Part shown: piece after piece, positions 13,801-24,600 of the stretch | Layout of the letters: each line of letters opens with the position of its first letter | Numbering within the stretch: the first letter of the stretch is position 1 | Assembly: GCA_032622095.1 (NCBI GenBank) | Contig: CP136061.1 | Span: 195,470,935-195,534,934, forward strand | Length of the DNA: 64,000 bases | Origin: Siphonodentalium dalli | Taxonomy: Eukaryota; Mollusca; Scaphopoda; Gadilida; Siphonodentaliidae | Reading direction: 5' to 3' | Notes under the pieces: model-generated | The model's input: only the letters and a program-made list of their open reading frames with translations | Told to the model about the DNA's origin: nothing | The model's database searches: none | Translations under genes and position numbers: made by a program

Positions 13801-16800
13801 ATTTTGATAGTTATTTCTCTACCTTGGACAATGGACTCATATTAACTTATTATGAAGTTGTCAAGCAGGCTGAAAAGACGATATTCATGCATTTTCTAGG
13901 GGTAGAACAGATTATCTATATTTTTTTTTGAAAAGTCTTTGGCTATTTGTTGAACTGAATTTATAAGCAACCATACAAATGAATGGGAAAACATTGTTTG
14001 TGTCTCTGCCTGGTACCTACTTATAAAATATCGCTACAAAAAAGTATAAATTCAGAAATATGTGACCAAAGAATGGGGAATACAGTAACGCCCTAAACAA
14101 TCGACTCCTTAACCACAGCAGAATTATGGGTAACTTTTCAGGATTTAGTCGAAAATATGGCTTGTTGCCATTCATCGGAAAGCTCTCAGTCCTGCTGTGG
14201 TTAAGGAGTCGATTATGGAGGGCATTACTGTAGGTCGGTTAATTAACCAGTGCTGCAGGGTACTGATGATCAACTGGCTCTAAGTCTACTTGTAGAGATG
14301 ATAACATGTATTTTAATGTAGAAGTTGGACTTCCAAGTATTTCATCATTAGCAAAGCATTTGTAAATCAATTGAATAGCAAAGATTGTTGTGGCAAAGTA
14401 AACTCGATTGTGTGTATAATAATGGGAACATGCAATATATTCTTGAATATATATAAGAGAATCCACTGGCACAGGGTTAAAGGGTTAAAGTGTAGAGTGT
14501 TCATCTTGCATCACTGTCAAAACACAGCGATATGATTTTGATGCTCACCAGTGAACTGTGGAGTTTTACTGAGAGTCGCTAGATTTCGAGTTAAGCGAAG
14601 TATGACTGTAGTGGTATATGCTTCTCAAATATTTCGTCATTTTGTGATCCTTGAGCAAGGCCACGCTTACTGCAACTTTTGTTCACACCTAGATGTGAGA
14701 TAGGGACCTGGCTTAGTGAATCACCTGTAAAATGGCAGTAGGTATTAGCCTCGGTATTGCATAACAACTGGGGTAATAATGTGAAGCACTTGGGGTCCCT
14801 TTTAAAGATGCATAATCCAAATCAACGCTCCCAAATTACTATTTTTTTGGCTTCAGGGGTAAAAAAATTATTTGATATTCGAGTCAAGGAACCCACCCAT
14901 CAAAGCTCAGAGTGATCAGATATCAATTTTAAAAAATTGTTATTGTACTTATTTGTGGCCTGGAAAAAATTTGTCAAGGCGATGGTCTCAGACAAAATTC
15001 TGAATGAAGATGGATAGCTCTAAAATCAAGTGGTAATATGGCCAAATTTTGTGATAATCAAGTGATAATACAGCCATATTTCGTTGACCAACATGTTGAT
15101 AAATAACAAGTTTTGGGAAATTTTATACCATAGTTGACAGTGGTAAGCATTATTTTGTTGTAATTAATCGATTCTGATAAGCATATTTTGAAGAAATGTT
15201 GCTGTAACTTGATATGGGGACTGTCTGATCAGATTGAGTACCTTTAAGTGGATAGAAACTATATAAGCTTCTTTATTATCATTATATTTTAAAGATGGTC
15301 TATCTCTTCCTATAACAAGTTTTATACAGTTTCCTGGGTATAAAATAATAAATATGAATCGATGACCCCTGTCCAGAAACGCATCTATCAATTAATATTG
15401 ATTTTATTTAGAGTTTTCTGGTATAATATACATACAATCAGTTTGGAAATATTACGGCTCGCGTTCTTTCGGAGCATAGCATGTGGCATAACTCTATCTA
15501 TAAATTCTAAAAATAGTAATGATATAATATCCCACTTGATCATCACATTATAAAAGAAAATATCGATAAAATGAACATTAAAGTGATGTGAAACACCCGG
15601 TATGGTGATCAAATAGAAACGGAGAATAATCTTGTTCAAAGTAGTAATTTTAGAAACATTATATCCAAATAGACAACACACACAGTCATTCATATATATT
15701 AATTAAATGCAGTGACTCTCGATGGCGATATCGTTTTCGTTAGTTTATTGCCGATAGATGCGTCCCGAGTCGAGTTGTAAATATTTACAATTGACCGTTG
15801 TTCAGACGATGTTTCCACTGGAGTTATACGATCGATTTGGTTCATGTTTTCGACGATGTTAGTAGAATATTAAATTCCTCCAACTGGCATAGCGTCCGAA
15901 TACTAACTTATCAGTTTCACGCACCCGAACAAGTATGTAATATGTCTCTAATCGATATAAGGGCCTCCGGACAGGTGTCTTATTCATAATTATTATTTTA
16001 TACCCGGGAAACTATATAAAATATGTTTAGGAAGAGATAGACCATCTTTAAACTAAAACACTGGGTCTATATCATAGTATATGTAGGTATCTCAATATAA
16101 CATTTTTTGCAGGGGTGAAGTGGTTAATGGTGGATTTGGATTGGTGCTTGATGGAACTCAGGTTAGTTAAACTTTAAATAGCATAATAACAGGGGGGGGG
16201 GGGGTGTCAAACAATTATTTCCAAGTATGTATTAGGTTTCAAGAGGCCCCAAACGTAATTTTTTCTCCATACTTTTTCCAACTATATTTTGTCTTAAAAC
16301 TTGGGAGATAATATAATTTTAACATCTGCCTTTAGACAGTCAGTATAGACTGATTCTTGTTGCAAAATTACTAAATACCTAGTCTATATCACTCCGAACA
16401 TAAAATGAATGGACATGTTGCATAAGCAATCACTGCCATGTCAAACTAAGCTGACCACATACACCAACCTGTAATAGGTAATTGATAGGAAACAGATGGT
16501 AAATTGTGAAATTTCTAATATTCTTCGGAACATTTATGATTTCGTGTTTCTAGGGGGATGGGTGTCGAAAAATGGTTGGAAAAAAAAATTGCTAAAACGG
16601 AAAAATAATTTTAGTCGAGGGGTGAGTGAGTCACAAAAAAAGACAAAAGTAAAATAAGTATCATATGCGTCTGAACATATATTCCAACATTCCCCTGATA
16701 AAAATAGCAACATTTCATTTCTCAAAAATCAAATTGGCTAAAATGACCTGACCATGCCATTCTAGCCAAATAAATTAAGATCATGGTGTTATATCATAGA

Positions 16801-18999
16801 AAGCTACATGTGGGAATCGGTGTTGAAATCAACAACTGAACATATAAACAGCTGAACATATGTATATTATCCTGCTGAGATTTAAATATGTGGCAGCATT
16901 GTGGCTCATCTCAGTTTTGTAGGGAATTTTACAAAACTACATAAATTGTGTATAAGCTTCGATGGTGGTAATATCTCTACCAAAATTTAATAGAAACTGA
17001 AGTTTAACATCCTTCAGAAACACATTATTGCATGCAACAGAAGACCAATACCATAATACTCTATGGCCATATACATAACACAATGAATTGAATACTATGT
17101 GTACCTTTAAGGAGTTTGATAATTTCATTGCAGGAAGCAGGGGATAGAGCAAGAAGAATGTTGACATGGGATGTTTCCAATGGGGTATGTTAGCTTATAC
17201 ATGTATATCCCTATAGCTAATATATAATGCCTGCACAGTGGCCTGGTTGTATAATATCCAGAGCATAAATGTACTTAATTTTCAATATATTGGGCAATTT
17301 CACGCTAATGTAAACCTCGGCCAACAAACAGGCAAAAATATAAAAAAAAAAAAAAATAGTGAGATTTTTTTCTCCTTATCATGATCATGACGATTGTGAG
17401 ATTTTGAGCTTTGATATGATATCAGGACCAACGAGAGTATAGAAGATGAACATTTCAATATTTCTGATTTTGACATTTTGCTCAATTGTCAAAATCAGCA
17501 TTAAAGATTATCTGAATAAAACCAAGAAAGATATTGCACATATATGCAATTAACGTCGTTTTCGATGTCGAACAACATACTCCTGGTCGGCATCTGACAC
17601 TTCATATGCAAATAAATGACCGACCGAAAGTTCATAAAATAAACACACTTTGATATCTTTTTATGATGATAAACTACACAAAAGTAAGACAACACACCCA
17701 AAAACTACACTTTCTGGTGCACAATTCACACATTTAAAAACGAAAATAGAACATCTACTGCCATCAAGACTCAAGGTATGTATGGTAACTATGGACGCAT
17801 TTACAAAATGATGTCATGGTGTGGGGCGACAGTTAGATGGGCCCAGTTTCTTAAGTATCACTGCGCGTTGTGATGCGGTAAATGACACTTCCCTCAGCGG
17901 ATAAGAGATTGTTGCTACCAAGCATATTTAAGCACTTTGACCAATCAGATGCACGCATTTAAGCGAAAGTGAAAGTAGGTGTAATTATATAGTGATTAAT
18001 TTCTTTATTGTGGGGGATACCAAATTTTAGGTAAACGCAATTTCTGAATACTCATGATCACCATTTTTTCAGAAATTCAGAGATGTACATCGGACACCAA
18101 AAGCTGTGCATCCATCACCGATATATTAACTGCATGGATGGAGATATCAAAGCCATTGATGTTCATTTTATTATATTTGATATTGATGAACTATCAATTT
18201 TCTCTTTTAGAATGGTGAATTCTCCTTCCGAGACACTAACATTTCAGGGAAATGCCAGTTCAAAGTGAACAAGGGTCAACATCTTTTTTTATTTCTCTGC
18301 TATTTATTTGCATCATCTCATGGTCTATAACTACATGGTCTTGAAAAAAGAAACTTAGTGGAGGATTTTAACTATGAAAATAATTTCAGGACTGCCTGAG
18401 CCTGTCTGATAAGTTATGATTTTCTCTCTCCGACGTGTACGTCCAACACCATGGAATTGCCCTAATGTTGCAGAATTCAGGGAATATTAAATGCTTACAG
18501 ATAGACAACAATGCATTGAAATCACAACAGATTATGCTTTGTTCGGCAGCCTTCGGGCTCTAAACCACACAATTCATGTGCAAAACTAATATAAAACTTG
18601 TTTTCATTGTTTTCAAATACTCTATCTCACGAATAGAGTGGATATATCACTGTTAAACTGTGAAATCCAAAATGAAGTTTGTGGTAAGTGGTAATAAACT
18701 CACTACCACAGATACATTTTAGTCTATTTTATTGGCTGACTGGCCAGTTAGTAGCATTAATCACTTAAAGGTAATTTATATTTTAAATCACAAGTTAATT
18801 GTCAAATATATTGATGAAATACAGCAAAAATATGTCCTGTTGCTAGGTAACCAGAAGATGTTGGTCTGGTAACAAGAATGCAGAGGAGACTATTTGCCGG
18901 GCTATGGATGACAATGCTGGGCTGAAAGTAACTCTACCACACCATGTTCAGGATGACACGCTAATAGACAGGGCACTGGAGAAAGCTAGGAAGAACTGA
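4772..18999 (+). CDS. UROC1: Urocanate hydratase, C-terminal eight coding exons (5' part outside window)
   Basis: Urocanase adds water to urocanate to give 4-imidazolone-5-propanoate, the second step of histidine breakdown, using NAD+ as a tightly bound cofactor; the enzyme is cytosolic. Eight exons (4772-4860, 5714-5784, 9210-9308, 10568-10667, 13555-13636, 16113-16161, 17134-17184, 18847-18999) join in phase to about 230 codons ending in TGA. Diagnostic family segments appear in order: WVCTSADPLDL, NIRWISEAG, GSQARILYSD, RDHHDVSGTDSPFRETSN, IYDGSAFCAD, FRGATWVAIHNGGGVGWGE, GGFGLVLDG, WDVSNG and RRCWSGN. Animal urocanases run to about 670-680 residues, so roughly the last third is here. The first visible exon begins one base into a codon, so at least one upstream exon exists; I found none in 1-4771. 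No in-frame stop or frameshift is seen. The gene converges with MED20. Introns hold several MITEs, none touching an exon. Confidence 0.97.
5714..5784 (+). CDS. UROC1: UROC1 exon (VKQQYNDNIRWISEAG segment)
   Basis: Acceptor TATATTTCAG, donor GTAGGA. The leftover G of the previous exon plus TA gives Val, and the exon ends in phase 0 at ...HHKL. A mariner-like MITE sits 31 bp beyond the donor. Confidence 0.93.
5816..5987. mobile_element. Mariner-like MITE (family B), TA target duplication
   Basis: 172-bp foldback beginning CAGTAATGCCCTAAATAATC and ending with its inverse, flanked by TA on both sides. Both arms contain ACCACAGCAGAATTATGGGT. CAGT termini plus TA duplication fit Tc1/mariner-derived MITEs. 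Related copies: 14093, 21929, 58591, 63522. Confidence 0.8.
6215..6566. repeat. Degenerate ~120-bp direct repeats ending in GGACGGAC
   Basis: 'GAAACCAAGAAAAC' blocks repeat, with TTATCATCC and 'GGTAAAA(A)TGGG' sub-blocks, ending CAGACGGACGGACAGACC. The style is shared with repeats at 22615, 25240 and 38990. Confidence 0.6.
7120..7454. mobile_element. TTAA-type MITE copy (family A)
   Basis: Left end TTAAAGGTACTCAATCCGAT, right end near GATAATGCATCTTTAG. Shares the 'AGCTTTGATGGGTGGATTCC' block with other copies. The right end is slightly eroded. Confidence 0.75.
7690..8163. mobile_element. Foldback TIR element
   Basis: Left end CACGGTGGGGAATCACGTGG, right end the inverse. About 50 bp of arm homology runs to CATGCATTCAAA. 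An inner inverted pair, ATTCTGACCAAAG...CTTTGGTCAGAAT, spans 7860-7950. A 5-bp ACAGA direct repeat flanks it. No transposase ORF. Confidence 0.65.
8238..8775. repeat. Interspersed repeat bounded by CCCCCGAAAA
   Basis: Starts TGTCCCCCGAAAATTATTTT with a small hairpin, has a GTCCGTCC tract and repeated GGAGTTAT/TTATTTCC blocks, and ends ATTTTCGGGGGACA. Likely non-autonomous; class unknown. Confidence 0.5.
9210..9308 (+). CDS. UROC1: UROC1 exon (VVGSQARILYSDQKG segment)
   Basis: Phase 0 at both ends, 33 codons. It starts VVGSQARILYSD and ends AIADGKLK, which joins directly to GPVVISRDHHD. An internal GTAAAC at 9298 was rejected as donor because it would lose two conserved residues and the phase. 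Confidence 0.95.
9371..9532. repeat. Near-perfect palindrome (hairpin element)
   Basis: Arms from AATAAGGATTAACTGTCATG inward meet near 9450 (AAAACCCGAAGGGTTTT). It lies 62 bp beyond a UROC1 exon and is the kind of sequence that forms a ~75-bp stem. Confidence 0.8.
10130..10480. repeat. Fragment of the 2354-3480 foldback family
   Basis: Contains CCTGGACGAGTACAAGAAAA, TTGTATAATAA, 'TCCAATATGAC'-like blocks and ATGGATAATAATA in the same order as the larger element. Confidence 0.65.
10568..10667 (+). CDS. UROC1: UROC1 exon (GPVVISRDHHDVSGTDSP segment)
   Basis: Acceptor TTTCAG, donor GTATGT; 33 codons plus one base. Carries the highly conserved RDHHDVSGTDSPFRETSN and IYDGSAFCA segments. Confidence 0.97.
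10881..12303. mobile_element. Foldback element (family C) split by a hAT insertion
   Basis: Outer arms: left GCCTGCAAATAGGGTGTCTG, right its approximate inverse ending TTTTCAGGC. Each arm contains a small palindrome built on GAGGTCCCCAGAGGGTGAAT. Without the insertion at 11031-12009 the element is ~430 bp, the size of the copy at 40207-40632 in the opposite orientation. Confidence 0.7.
11031..12009. mobile_element. hAT-type non-autonomous transposon, 8-bp TSD
   Basis: 979 bp. Termini are CAGTGTTCGCGCTG and its exact inverse, with perfect 8-bp duplications TCTATAGT at 11023-11030 and 12010-12017. Subterminal regions repeat TTAGCCAAA. No transposase frame is recognised. CAGTG-type ends plus an 8-bp TSD are hAT hallmarks. 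A G25-length homopolymer lies at 11323-11347. Confidence 0.82.
12304..13554. other. UROC1 intron, no recognised feature
   Basis: Short open frames (for example 12994-13392) have no family match or splice context. No repeats are obvious. Confidence 0.5.
13555..13636 (+). CDS. UROC1: UROC1 exon (FRGATWVAIHNGGG segment)
   Basis: Acceptor TCTACAG, donor GTAAGT. The split Asp codon of CAD is completed here and the split Trp of GVGW ends it. Encodes MAIQNVIGDSFRGATWVA followed by IHNGGGVG. Confidence 0.97.
14093..14230. mobile_element. Mariner-like MITE copy (family B)
   Basis: 138 bp, CAGTAACGCCCTAAACAATC at left and GGGCATTACTG at right, flanked by TA on both sides. The second arm is internally shortened. 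Confidence 0.78.
14812..15247. mobile_element. TTAA-type MITE copy (family A)
   Basis: Left end TTAAAGATGCATAATCC, right end GATTGAGTACCTTTAA. Internal ATTACTATTTTTTTGGCTTC and CCACCCATCAAAGCTCAGAG blocks. Confidence 0.78.
15289..16051. mobile_element. TIR element with ~70-bp inverted ends (TTAA flanks)
   Basis: 763 bp. Both ends read TTAAAGATGGTCTATCTCTT, followed by similar sequence to TAAAATAATAA.TATGAAT. No transposase frame; non-autonomous, TTAA-type by inference. It sits 61 bp before a UROC1 exon. Confidence 0.75.
16113..16161 (+). CDS. UROC1: UROC1 exon (WGEVVNGGFGLVLDGTQ)
   Basis: Short 49-nt exon. Acceptor TTTTTTGCAG, donor GTTAGT. Its first base completes the Trp codon and it ends in phase 0. 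Confidence 0.95.
17134..17184 (+). CDS. UROC1: UROC1 exon (EAGDRARRMLTWDVSNG)
   Basis: 51-nt exon, phase 0 on both sides. Acceptor CATTGCAG, donor GTATGT. Matches the conserved LSWDVSNG-type segment. Confidence 0.96.
17185..18846. other. UROC1 last intron, no recognised feature
   Basis: AT-rich unique sequence with a poly-A run near 17340 and no element ends that I can identify. Confidence 0.5.
18847..18999 (+). CDS. UROC1: UROC1 terminal exon with stop codon
   Basis: Acceptor TTGCTAG. Fifty codons (VTRRCWSGNKNAEETI through ALEKARKN) then TGA at 18997-18999. The LKVTLPHHVQDD segment is typical of the animal enzyme C-terminus. Confidence 0.96.
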   Translation, partial: VTRRCWSGNKNAEETICRAMDDNAGLKVTLPHHVQDDTLIDRALEKARKN

Positions 19000-19380
19000 G
19001 AACCACACTTACTGACCAAAGAATAATTCACGAGAATATTATGAAGCCTTACTGGAATTCACAAGATGATTCAGCATAAAGCTAGAAACTGGAATTTTAT
19101 TTGTATAAATTTACTATGCAATTTGTGTCATTTGGGTGCCCTTTGGCTTTGGGTAAAACCCCCACTAAAATATTTATTTTTGGCTCAAAGTATTTGAGAA
19201 CTTGTAGAATAAGTTGCCAAAAAATATTTTCATTTGGCACATGAAAATAGATTATTTTGTTCAGCATAATCCCTGGTGGGATACCCACCACAGCCATATC
19301 TACAAGTAAATTATGCAGTTTTATATATGCATGCTTTCCCTACTGATAGAGATCTTTCACAAACTCACAATTAGCAGTTA

Positions 19381-19386
19381 AATAAA
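19381..19386 (+). terminator. UROC1: Candidate UROC1 polyadenylation signal
   Basis: First canonical AATAAA after the UROC1 stop, about 380 nt downstream. Position only; the cleavage site cannot be confirmed from sequence. Confidence 0.35.
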
Positions 19387-19389
19387 TGG

Positions 19390-19640
19390 CCACAAGTCCC
19401 CCGAAAAATTTAATTCTGACACAATTGAATCAAACTTTGCTTCCAACTTGGACTTTCTCATATGAAGACCATGTCCCAAGTTTCATGAAATTCTGTCATA
19501 AATCCATCAGAAATGGTCAGGCAGGATCCAAATTTGAACCTTGACTTTCTCACAAGAAAACCATATGCCAAGTTTCATGAAATTCTGTCGAAATGGAGCA
19601 TAAATATTTCAGAAATGGTCAGCCGGACATATCATCAACT
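19390..19640. repeat. Two to three ~110-bp direct repeats near UROC1 3' end
   Basis: 'CCAAGTTTCATGAAATTCTGTC' blocks (given here as CCAAGTTTCATGAAATTC) recur around 19475 and 19567, with TTGGACTTTCTC/CTTGACTTTCTC before each. A TCCCCCGAAAA motif at the left recalls the repeat at 8238. Confidence 0.55.
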
Positions 19641-20336
19641 GAGTGCTGTATAATAATGCCATACTCTCACCTGCAAAATAATATTACATGAATGAATATT
19701 TGAATTTCAGTCAAGAATACAACCCTGCACTATTATTAGGGAATGAGACATATAGCCTTGCACTATTATTCGGCAGGTGGGAGTACACTGTATGACCATT
19801 TCGGCGGAAAATGTGTTTTTGGTATTGTTCTATTCGTTTTGACAAAGATCTTCACATTGTCGCTCCAATTGTTTGCATTGCTTGTATCACATGCCCACAA
19901 TTCTGGCCCAAAAAATGAGCACAGAGAGAATGAATGCGATGTCTCAGTACTATAGTGTTGTAACTCCACTGCTGACCAATGAACTGACCCATTTAATACC
20001 ACATGGTCACATGAAAGTGAGTAGTATAATGTTGTATATTCAAACTTCAATAACAAGCAATAGTGGCAGAAATTGGCCCAAGGACCAGTGAAGTGAATGG
20101 CTGAAAATGGTGCTTTCTTACTTTGATAATGATATGTGGAGCTTTTGTTTCTATGGGAAAGATGGGATAAAAATTACACAAACAATTATGTACTTTATGA
20201 TTTTTATATGACTGAAATACTCAAAAAATCATTATAACACTGAGTGAAAGTCATGATTTTGTTCGGAAAATGTCCTATTGGAAGCTAAACTCCCAAACAT
20301 TCAAACCCAAATTTTCTCTAAATTTTAAAATGGCAC

Positions 20337-20748
20337 TTAAAAGATGCATAATCTGAATTAGCGCTCCAAAATTACTATTTCTTTGGTGTCGAAGGTAAAA
20401 CATTTGATTCGAGTCAAGGAACCCACCCATCAAAGCTCAGAGTGATCAGATATAAATTTTTTAAAACTTTTAATTTTCACCACCGGTACTTTTTAGTGGC
20501 CTGGAAAAAAGTAGACGAGCCGACGGTCTCGGACCAAATTGCAGATGAAGATGGATAACTCTAAAATCAAGTGGCTTTCGTTGAACAAAATGATAAATAA
20601 CAAGTTTTGGGCAATTTTATACTATAGTTGACGGTGGTTAGCGGCATTATTTTTTGACAATTTATCAATTCTGAGACTGCATTTAAAAAAATGTTGTTGT
20701 TGGAATCTGAAGATATGGGGACCATCGAATCGGATTGAGTACCTTTAA
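20337..20748. mobile_element. TTAA-type MITE copy (family A), intact
   Basis: 412 bp, TTAAAAGATGCATAATCTGA to TCGGATTGAGTACCTTTAA. The best preserved copy with the two different ends. It lies between the convergent UROC1 and MED20 genes. Confidence 0.8.
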
Positions 20749-20864
20749 CCAACATTATACATGTAGCACTCAAGATGGCGACTGATCTGACAAGATTGGG
20801 GTATTTCCACACTAGCATCAAGGAATAAACACATGAGATATAAATGAGTGGTAATTTTGTGACA

Positions 20865-20870
20865 TTTATT
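20865..20870 (-). terminator. MED20: Candidate MED20 polyadenylation signal
   Basis: AATAAA on the minus strand about 540 nt past the MED20 stop. A non-canonical ATTAAA only ~10 nt after the stop seems too close. Confidence 0.35.
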
Positions 20871-21409
20871 TGTATTGGTCATGACATGCTTGTATACTGG
20901 ATTGGACATTCAGTATACTGTACATTACCCTAGAGTATATGATTTGAGAATATTCATCAAAACACAGTTCACTCATTCTTGTCATCATTCATGTTGTGTC
21001 GAGTCAGAAATTCAGCCTACTGAATGGTATCAAGAATATCTGTTTCATATCGAAGAATTACATCCTCCCACTGTTCCAAGCCATTCTGAGGAATCGCAAT
21101 ATATCTGGAAATCATGTCTCAGTTATGAATATACACAGATATCGGAATTTTATCAATTTTAGAGATGAACACTCATTCTGAAATTCATACATTAATCACA
21201 TTTCAGAAATTCTTTTGTTTTCTAGTGGTCTAACTCAACCTTTACTTATGATGAGGATCATAATTTCTTTCCAAATAGACCTCTCTCTTGCCAGATGTCA
21301 GTTATAGTAAACAGACAACTACCGGTATAAACCACTCCCACCATGAGATGTCTGTCCTGTTACCAGGGGGCATTTAGCAGATAACCTGACCATTTTTAAT
21401 TAGGTCTTC

Positions 21410-21625
21410 TCATCTGCCAGGCATTTGCTGTTGGGCTGCAGACTTTCTAAAGTTATTGAAGTGGTCCAAATATTGCTGAATGGTGTCGGAGGGTGTGAAT
21501 TCAGTGTCACGGCGTGCTTTCAAAGATGGTGGTAGGCTTTCTACGGAAGTTCCCATGATACTTTGCACCAGTTCTTTTGTTAGGTTCCAACAGTCATTCA
21601 GAATAACACATGGGCAGTATTCAAT
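21410..21625 (-). CDS. MED20: MED20 terminal exon with stop codon
   Basis: Acceptor GATTCCAG. Seventy-one codons beginning IEYCPCVILNDCWN and ending QQQMPGR, then TGA at 21412-21410. Confidence 0.95.
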   Translation of the reverse strand: MEYCPCVILNDCWNLTKELVQSIMGTSVESLPPSLKARRDTEFTPSDTIQQYLDHFNNFRKSAAQQQMPGR

Positions 21626-24600
21626 CTGGAATCATGGAAAGAAATCAAGATTAACCCTTTCATGATGGGAGCTGTACTGGTGCAGCTTTAAAGATCCTGT
21701 GCCAGTGCATTATCTTATATATGCGAGGGAGATTCGCATATAAGATAATGACAAGGACTGGCTTACAGGGTATATATTGTTAGACCAAATGTATTCTCTT
21801 ATATATGTGAGGGGATACTCGAATATATATAAGAGAATGCATTGGCACAGGGTTTTTGCCAAATTTCAGGAAGCTCCCGTCACGAAAGGGTTAAAACAAT
21901 TGACCAATAAAGCATTGTTTAAGCTAAGGGTGAGAGCTTTCCGTTGAATGGCAACAAGCCATATTTCCGACTAAATCCTGAAAAATTTCCCATAATTCTG
22001 CTGTGGTTTAAGGGTCGATTATTTAGAACATACTGTACCATAGCTGCTGGGGGAAACTCTCAGTCCATCAACCAATTGAAAAATATCTAATATTAGAAAT
22101 TAGCCTATAACTCAGGCCCAAATTCTGAACATCTATGATAATATAAGTCGAATAATTCAAGGAATCGCAACTGTGTTTTTATTTGACATAACTGACAGGT
22201 TTACACGATCAGTACAATTCAGGATAGCATCATAGCAGCATGCTTTATTTATGGCAAGGTAATTGCAACGTAACCAGGCAAACACATGACATTTAGCATT
22301 GTCCACTTCAATATCATTCAGATAAAGGCAATAACTATTGATGTGTGTATCCTTGAAAACTATTATTTTTCCAAAAATGGTTCACTAGTGGTCAACAATG
22401 CCAATGGCAAATCAAATTACCACTGTTGGTTTTATTTAGCGGAAAATACACAGGTATTAATTGGTGAATCAGGTAGGGGAATGCGTAAGAGGGGAGATAC
22501 CAGTATGTGCTTGGGAAAAGCGACCCTAAAAGGGACCCACTGCTGCTCAAGCGAACACCCAGAATAAAGGTATCAGAGCAGTAAACAAAACTAACTAGAG
22601 ATGGGTCTGTCTCAGGTGGGACAAAGGTATACCCCCTATATTTAAAAATTTGAAGTCGAAAAATGGGGATAACTCCACACAAAAGTCAGTCAGACAGACC
22701 TCATAATCACAGGTTCCCATGGTACTAAATATCTGTGCCAAGTTTTATAAAAATTAACCAAAAATTGTAGGAATAAAAGCTCGGACAATGGTATACCCCT
22801 GTATTGAACATTTTCTTAGTCGAAAAAGAGGGATAAGTTGGATAACTCTACACAAAAAATGTCGGACATACCTCATAATCGCAGCTGCACAGGTTCCCAT
22901 GGTACTAAATATCTGTGCAAAGTTTTTTTTAAAAATCTACCAAAAAATGTAGGAATAAAAGCTCGGGCAAATTTGCATCCACGGACGGACAGCTAGATGA
23001 ATGGACAGACAAGCTGATAACCCCCCCCCCCCCCCACAATTCGAATTGCGAATATCACCCCTGATTAAATTCGAAAATCGATTCACAGGGCACTAGAGGC
23101 TAGAATTGAATACAAAATTTTTAAATAGGAAAACATGTGGCACTTTTATCCACTTGTTTTAAAAACATTTGTTGACCATGTAACGGCTTATCAATTTGCA
23201 ACATTCTGACAGTGTTCTGAAATTGCTAGATTTCGTTCAAAACATGATTATTATCATGGAATAGACATGCTAGAATATGTACCTCAACTAGAATCCCTTT
23301 GAAATTTGAAGCAATTGACACTGATCCAACCTTCAATACAAAGTCTCCAAATTCGTATCTTTGACCTTTGGATTCGATTTTGGCACCTTTCTTTGGATAT
23401 ATCCCCTTTAATTTTGATAGGATGGCATTGAACAATATATCAGCAACAAGACAGGTCCCAGTGTCGAGTACTGCGAAACACGTTGCTGGCTGCTCACTAT
23501 TATGGAGTAGGTGAAGTGTCCTCTGCTGCTGCGGAGCTGAAATAATTATACAGGTAAATGTATCACTACTTTGTCAAAAGCTGTTGGCAAGGCACATTCT
23601 GATTGGTCAGTATTCATACAACTGGCAAATTGGTTACAAAACGAGAGGCCGATCACGATCGGCAGATGTTTAACCCATACCTTGGCGATAACAATTAGCT
23701 ATTTTCATAAATCCTTACACCAACCTTTTCAACAATTCACACCTTACTATTAAAGCTACTCGATCCGATTAAGCACCCCTCAGTTACTATTTATTTGGCT
23801 TTGGGGGTAACAAATATTTTATTCAAATCGAGGAACCCATTCACCAATTTCAGAGTAAGCCGATATCAATTTTTCAAATCCATTATCTTTAACCACCTGG
23901 AATATTTAGTGGCCGTATGAAAGTCGATGAAGATGGATAACTCTAAAATCAAGTGGCTTTTTTGTGTCAGATATATGACAAAGCAGCAAAATTTCATTGT
24001 ACAAAATGTTGATAAATAACAGGTTTTGGGCAATTTTATACTATAGTGGACTGTGGTTAGCATTATTTTTGGGCAATTAATCGATTCTGATAACTGAAGC
24101 GGAATTGTTGTTGGAATCTGATGATATGGGGACCATCAAATCGGATTGAGTACCTTTAAGTTCACAAGTGGCATAAGCCTTATTGGGCACCTTCCATATG
24201 AACATGGATATGGCATTTGATTCCAACCTATTAAGTCAGTTTAAAATAGATATATAGTCTTATAGAGCTCAGTCCATAGTCAGACAGAAGAACCATACAT
24301 AATAGTTAAATATATTAAAAAAATTGAGTAAAATATGATTGAGAATGATTGGATATAACATACTTTAATGTATAATTATGAGATAACTAGAGGTGGGATA
24401 TGAGATTGTAGATATTAAATTCATTACATTGGATAGTATACTGTATGTCTATGGAATGGGTGGGTTAATTTTGTTAATATTTTAAAGCAATTAAACCAAA
24501 TGACCCTCTCTATACAGGTTAGGGGTGTGTTATCATAAACTATGACTTGAAATATAATATAATCAATGATAAATATTTGAGTTATTAAATGAGATAGCAA

